8,143 bases of DNA, taken from the NCBI GenBank assembly GCA_021812785.1, contig JAKAMR010000099.1:1-8143 (forward strand), written 5' to 3'. A program made the position numbers and the translations under genes. The stretch is from Nitrospirota bacterium. GTDB lineage: Bacteria > Nitrospirota > Thermodesulfovibrionia > Thermodesulfovibrionales > JdFR-88. Numbering within the stretch: position 1 is the stretch's first letter; each line of letters starts with the position of its first letter. The notes below the pieces were generated by a model that saw only the letters and a program-made list of their open reading frames with translations, did not search any database and was not told where the DNA came from. Below are positions 6,271-8,143 of this stretch, piece by piece.

Positions 6271-7456
6271 GTGTACAAACTTTTTGTGGGGGTTGATATC
6301 TCTAAGGAGACATCATCTGCCCATGGTCTGGATGAAAATGGGGAGAGCCGTTTTTCTATGACCTTCTCCATGAACGAGGAGGGGTTTTCAAAGCTGTACA
6401 AGGCATTAAAAAGCAATTGCAAGGACCTCGCCAAGGCAATGGTGGCGATGGAGTCAACGGCGTGTTATCACATCAATCTCTTTTCTTTCCTCAACTCAAA
6501 AGGGACCGATGCATTTGTTATCAATCCTCTGCTGATCGCCAATTTTGCCAAACTCTCTCTGCGTAAAACGAAGACCGACAAGAAGGACGCTCTTACTATC
6601 GCCCGATTCATCCTGGCCAATAAGGATTCTGTTTCTCAGATCGCTATATCCCAGGACCTCCAGGACTTAAGGGATCTTGCAAGGGAGAGGGAATCATTAA
6701 CTGACCAGATATCGGAAAGCAAAACCGAAATCAAAAGGCTTCTTCAAACGCTTTTCCCTGAACTGGAGACCATTTGCGAAGTTCACACTATGGTGATGCT
6801 CGATCTTCTGCAGGAATTTCCTTCTGCCCGCGCGGTAAAAAGCTGCAAAGCGCAAGGAAATCGAGCAAGCGCTTAAAAGGAAAGGGGTAGGTCCCAGATT
6901 GACCTACACGGCGGATGATCTGATCAAAGCCGCGCGTGCCTCCGTTGCGACTGTCAGCCCGGCAAAGGAATTTATTCTTAAGGGCAAGATATCCACTCTG
7001 CTGCATCTCAAAGCCAGGCGTGACGAACTCACCAGGGCGCTCACAGAGTATTGCAAATCTGCCATCCTGGAGGATTTGAATATCATCACCTCGATTAAAG
7101 GCATAGACAAAGGCACCGCGACCACTTTCCTTGCGGAGTTGGGAAACATCGACAATTTCGACTCGCATAAAAAACTTATTGCCTTTGCTGGTATTGAGCC
7201 GACCGTTTATCAATCAGGGAAATTCGATGGCAAGAGCAGAATTTCAAAACGCGGCAATCGCCATATGAGAAGAGTTATCTGGATCATGACGACATGTGCA
7301 ATTCAGCACAATGACACATTCAGGGCATATTACACGAAAAAGAGAGAGGCAGGCCAGTGCTACAAAAAAGCGGTTTGCGCAACGGCTCATAAGCTACTTC
7401 GGGTTATCTTTGCCCTGCTTTCTCAAAAGGTCTATTTTGAGGAGGACTGTGCATAG
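6271..7456 (+). pseudogene. IS110-family transposase (DEDD recombinase), split by a one-base frameshift
   Basis: IS110 transposases are RuvC-like DEDD enzymes with a second domain carrying a catalytic serine. They use a bridge RNA to recombine donor and target. From GTG 6271 the first frame carries D9 (VGVDISK), E61 (AMESTACYH), D103 and D106 (KTDKKDALTIARFI), so the DEDD set is complete. It runs in frame to about 6843, then leaves the family sequence and stops at 6874-6876. The protein resumes one base later (from 6845: AKRKEIEQALKRKGVG) and ends at 7456. The second part holds the transposase_20 domain (ITSIKGIDKGTATTFLAELG) and the YQSGKFDGKSRISKRGN region, where the serine at 7214-7216 is the likely nucleophile. 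Dropping one A from the A5 run at 6837-6841 restores about 394 codons. A recent mutation or a homopolymer read error are both possible. Confidence 0.85.
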
Positions 7457-7466
7457 TTGACAGTAC
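7457..7466 (+). promoter_or_regulatory. Right end of the IS110 element with an outward-facing -35 box
   Basis: TTGACA (7457-7462) is a perfect -35 beginning immediately after the transposase stop codon. In the inserted form no -10 lies at the correct distance. ACAGTAC (7460-7466) is the reverse complement of GTACTGT (6144-6150) in the first RNA loop. GTTGA (7456-7460) recurs at 6180-6184 in the second loop. The position fits the left-donor and right-target junction. Confidence 0.55.
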
Positions 7467-7560
7467 ATGTTATCTGGCAATATAAGAGGTATCCTCAAAA
7501 AGTGTGTAAATAGTTAAAGGCGGTGTATCCTTTCAAGTTGAGACCAATCAACCGTAAGAA

Positions 7561-7566
7561 AGGAGA
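7561..7566 (+). promoter_or_regulatory. Ribosome-binding site of the IS256-type transposase
   Basis: AGGAGA, 7 bases before the GTG at 7574, supports that codon as start over the in-frame GTG at 7523, whose upstream sequence has no comparable site. Confidence 0.6.
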
Positions 7567-7573
7567 CACCACC

Positions 7574-7949
7574 GTGGGAAAGAGTATCACCAGGACGGCA
7601 AAGCCGTCAAGCGCAGCATATGAGGTATTGGAGGACATGGTCCGGGCTAAGGTGCAGGAATTCATACAGGACATACTTGAAGAAGAGGTCACGGAATTCC
7701 TGGCGAGGGGAAAATCCGAACGGATAAAAGGGATCGACGTTCCTGGCGGATATCGCAACGGTTACGGGAAAACCCGGAAATTTGCACTGATGAGCGGGAC
7801 GATAAAGATCAAAAGACCCCGGGTGAGGGGTACGGAAGAGCAGTTTGTAAGCAAGGTATTGCCGCTTTTTAAGCGCCGTACAAGAGAGGTTGGGGATATG
7901 CTGCCTGAGCTATATCTGCACGGGCTCGCTACGGGGGACTTCGACCTAG
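7574..7949 (+). pseudogene. IS256-family transposase, N-terminal fragment (about 125 codons)
   Basis: IS256-family (Transposase_mut) enzymes are DDE transposases of about 400 residues. This fragment has the typical N-terminal half: VQEFIQDILEEEVTEFLARG, the PGGYRNGYGKTRKF motif, IKIKRPRVRGTEEQF, and LPELYLHGLATGDF. After GDFDLA the family sequence stops abruptly, and three foreign residues (ending GC) lead to TGA at 7958. The DDE catalytic core lies entirely beyond the break, so the product is inactive. The start chosen is GTG 7574 with its AGGAGA site. The interruption coincides with a CTAG tetranucleotide (7946-7949) and the presumed end of another element. Confidence 0.85.
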
Positions 7950-8143
7950 CAGGTTGTTGAAAAACACCTATCAAATGGTATGAATAGTGCATATCATTTT
8001 CAGCCTCAATAGATGCCGAAACGAGGAGGAAGACGATATGCGTGGTGACGATAAAAATACTGAAGGATTTTTTTGTTATTTATCAGCGGAATCGGTGGTG
8101 CCCGCAGATCATCCACTGCGGCCGATACGGCGGATGGCTGAAG
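7950..8143 (+). mobile_element. IS5/IS1182-type element, left end (continues past window)
   Basis: The element begins at or next to 7950, with CAGGTTGTTGAAAAAC as the likely outer end. GGTTGTTGAAAAA termini are common on DDE elements of this type. CTAG (7946-7949) just outside is a plausible 4-bp target duplication; the second copy and right repeat are outside the window. About 88 bases of leader precede the transposase start. Confidence 0.6.
8038..8143 (+). CDS. IS5/IS1182-type transposase, N-terminus (3' end outside window)
   Basis: The frame from ATG 8038 reads MRGDDKNTEGFFCYLSAESV, then VPADHPLRPIRRMAE, and is open to the end of the window. MRG-D at the N-terminus followed by (Y/F)-x-S-x-E-x-x-VP-x-DHPLR-x-IR is the hallmark of the DUF772 N-terminal domain of IS5/IS1182 DDE transposases. 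AGGAGGA (8024-8030) is a strong ribosome site 7 bases before the ATG. The DDE catalytic domain is outside the window, so activity cannot be judged. It is oriented like the IS256-type gene it interrupts. Confidence 0.85.
   Translation, partial: MRGDDKNTEGFFCYLSAESVVPADHPLRPIRRMAE

Larger units (their letters stand above)
6066..7461 (+). mobile_element. IS110-family insertion sequence, apparently full length but with a frameshifted transposase
   Basis: The element comprises a non-coding left part of about 200 bases, a DEDD-type recombinase gene and a short right end. It has no long terminal inverted repeats, as expected for the IS110 (not IS1111) group. Boundaries are inferred from matches between the left-part RNA loops and the two ends. 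Two dinucleotide cores fit: AC at 6066-6067 and 7460-7461, or GT at 6062-6063 and 7463-7464, so the ends are uncertain by about 4 bases. The length, about 1.4 kb, is normal. It lies between the pRiA4b-like gene and an IS256-type element. The transposase frameshift suggests this copy cannot move by itself. Confidence 0.75.
7488..7949 (+). mobile_element. IS256-family element, left part only (interrupted)
   Basis: This is the left end and 5' third of an IS256 (mutator-like) element. The exact terminus is not defined. The TCCTCAAAAAGTGTGTAAAT stretch (7492-7511) has the look of an IS256-type terminal repeat, but the matching right repeat is outside the window. GTATCCT occurs twice at this end (7489-7495, 7525-7531). 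It is cut at about 7949 by the left end of an IS5/IS1182-type element. Whether the rest of the element follows beyond that insertion cannot be seen. Confidence 0.6.

Noticed and set aside
6069..7466. TAC shared by both IS110 ends (6069-6071 and 7464-7466) as the crossover core, giving an ideal 17-base TTGACA to TATAAA spacing
   Set aside because: The promoter geometry is attractive, but the loop-guide matches centre a few bases to the left and do not support a crossover at TAC.
6081..7473. ATGTTAT at both ends of the IS110 element (6081-6087 and 7467-7473) as a target duplication
   Set aside because: IS110 elements usually make no target duplication, and these copies are not symmetrically placed relative to the guide-matched junctions.

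Overview
The window reads as chromosomal DNA from a Gram-negative-type bacterium of roughly balanced base composition. The gene mix (a bacterial glycogen phosphorylase, an HU protein, a pRiA4b ORF-3 family protein and several insertion sequences) resembles what is seen in Nitrospirota, Desulfobacterota and relatives. The taxon is a guess; no rRNA or other marker is present.

Layout. 1-738 (+) is the 3' part of a glycogen phosphorylase gene with an intact PLP-lysine motif. 739-1317 has no supportable gene, only short inverted repeats. 1318-1731 (+) is a small hypothetical protein, convergent with a 991-codon gene on the minus strand (1849-4824). That gene encodes a UvrD-like superfamily 1 helicase with a RelE/ParE-like N-terminus and an ankyrin-containing C-terminus. 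A 170-bp divergent intergenic region holds inverted repeats and a -10 box for an HU/IHF-family gene (4995-5267, +). A pRiA4b ORF-3-like gene follows (5317-5901, +), possibly in the same transcript.

From about 6060 to the end the window is a cluster of three mobile elements. First is an apparently full-length IS110-family element (about 1.4 kb) whose transposase is split by a frameshift. Next is the start of an IS256-family transposase gene, broken after about 125 codons. The break is the left end of an IS5/IS1182-type element, whose transposase gene starts at 8038 and runs off the window.

The most notable signal is the non-coding left part of the IS110 element (about 6091-6265). It folds by eye into two successive stem / internal loop / apical hairpin domains plus a 3' hairpin, the architecture of an IS110 bridge RNA. 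Short segments in the first loop match the DNA flanking the left and right ends of this same element, and segments in the second loop match the element's own termini. A TTGACA at the right end and a -10-like box at the left end would be brought to promoter spacing when the ends are joined in a circle. So guide assignments, element boundaries and target site can all be proposed from this one window.
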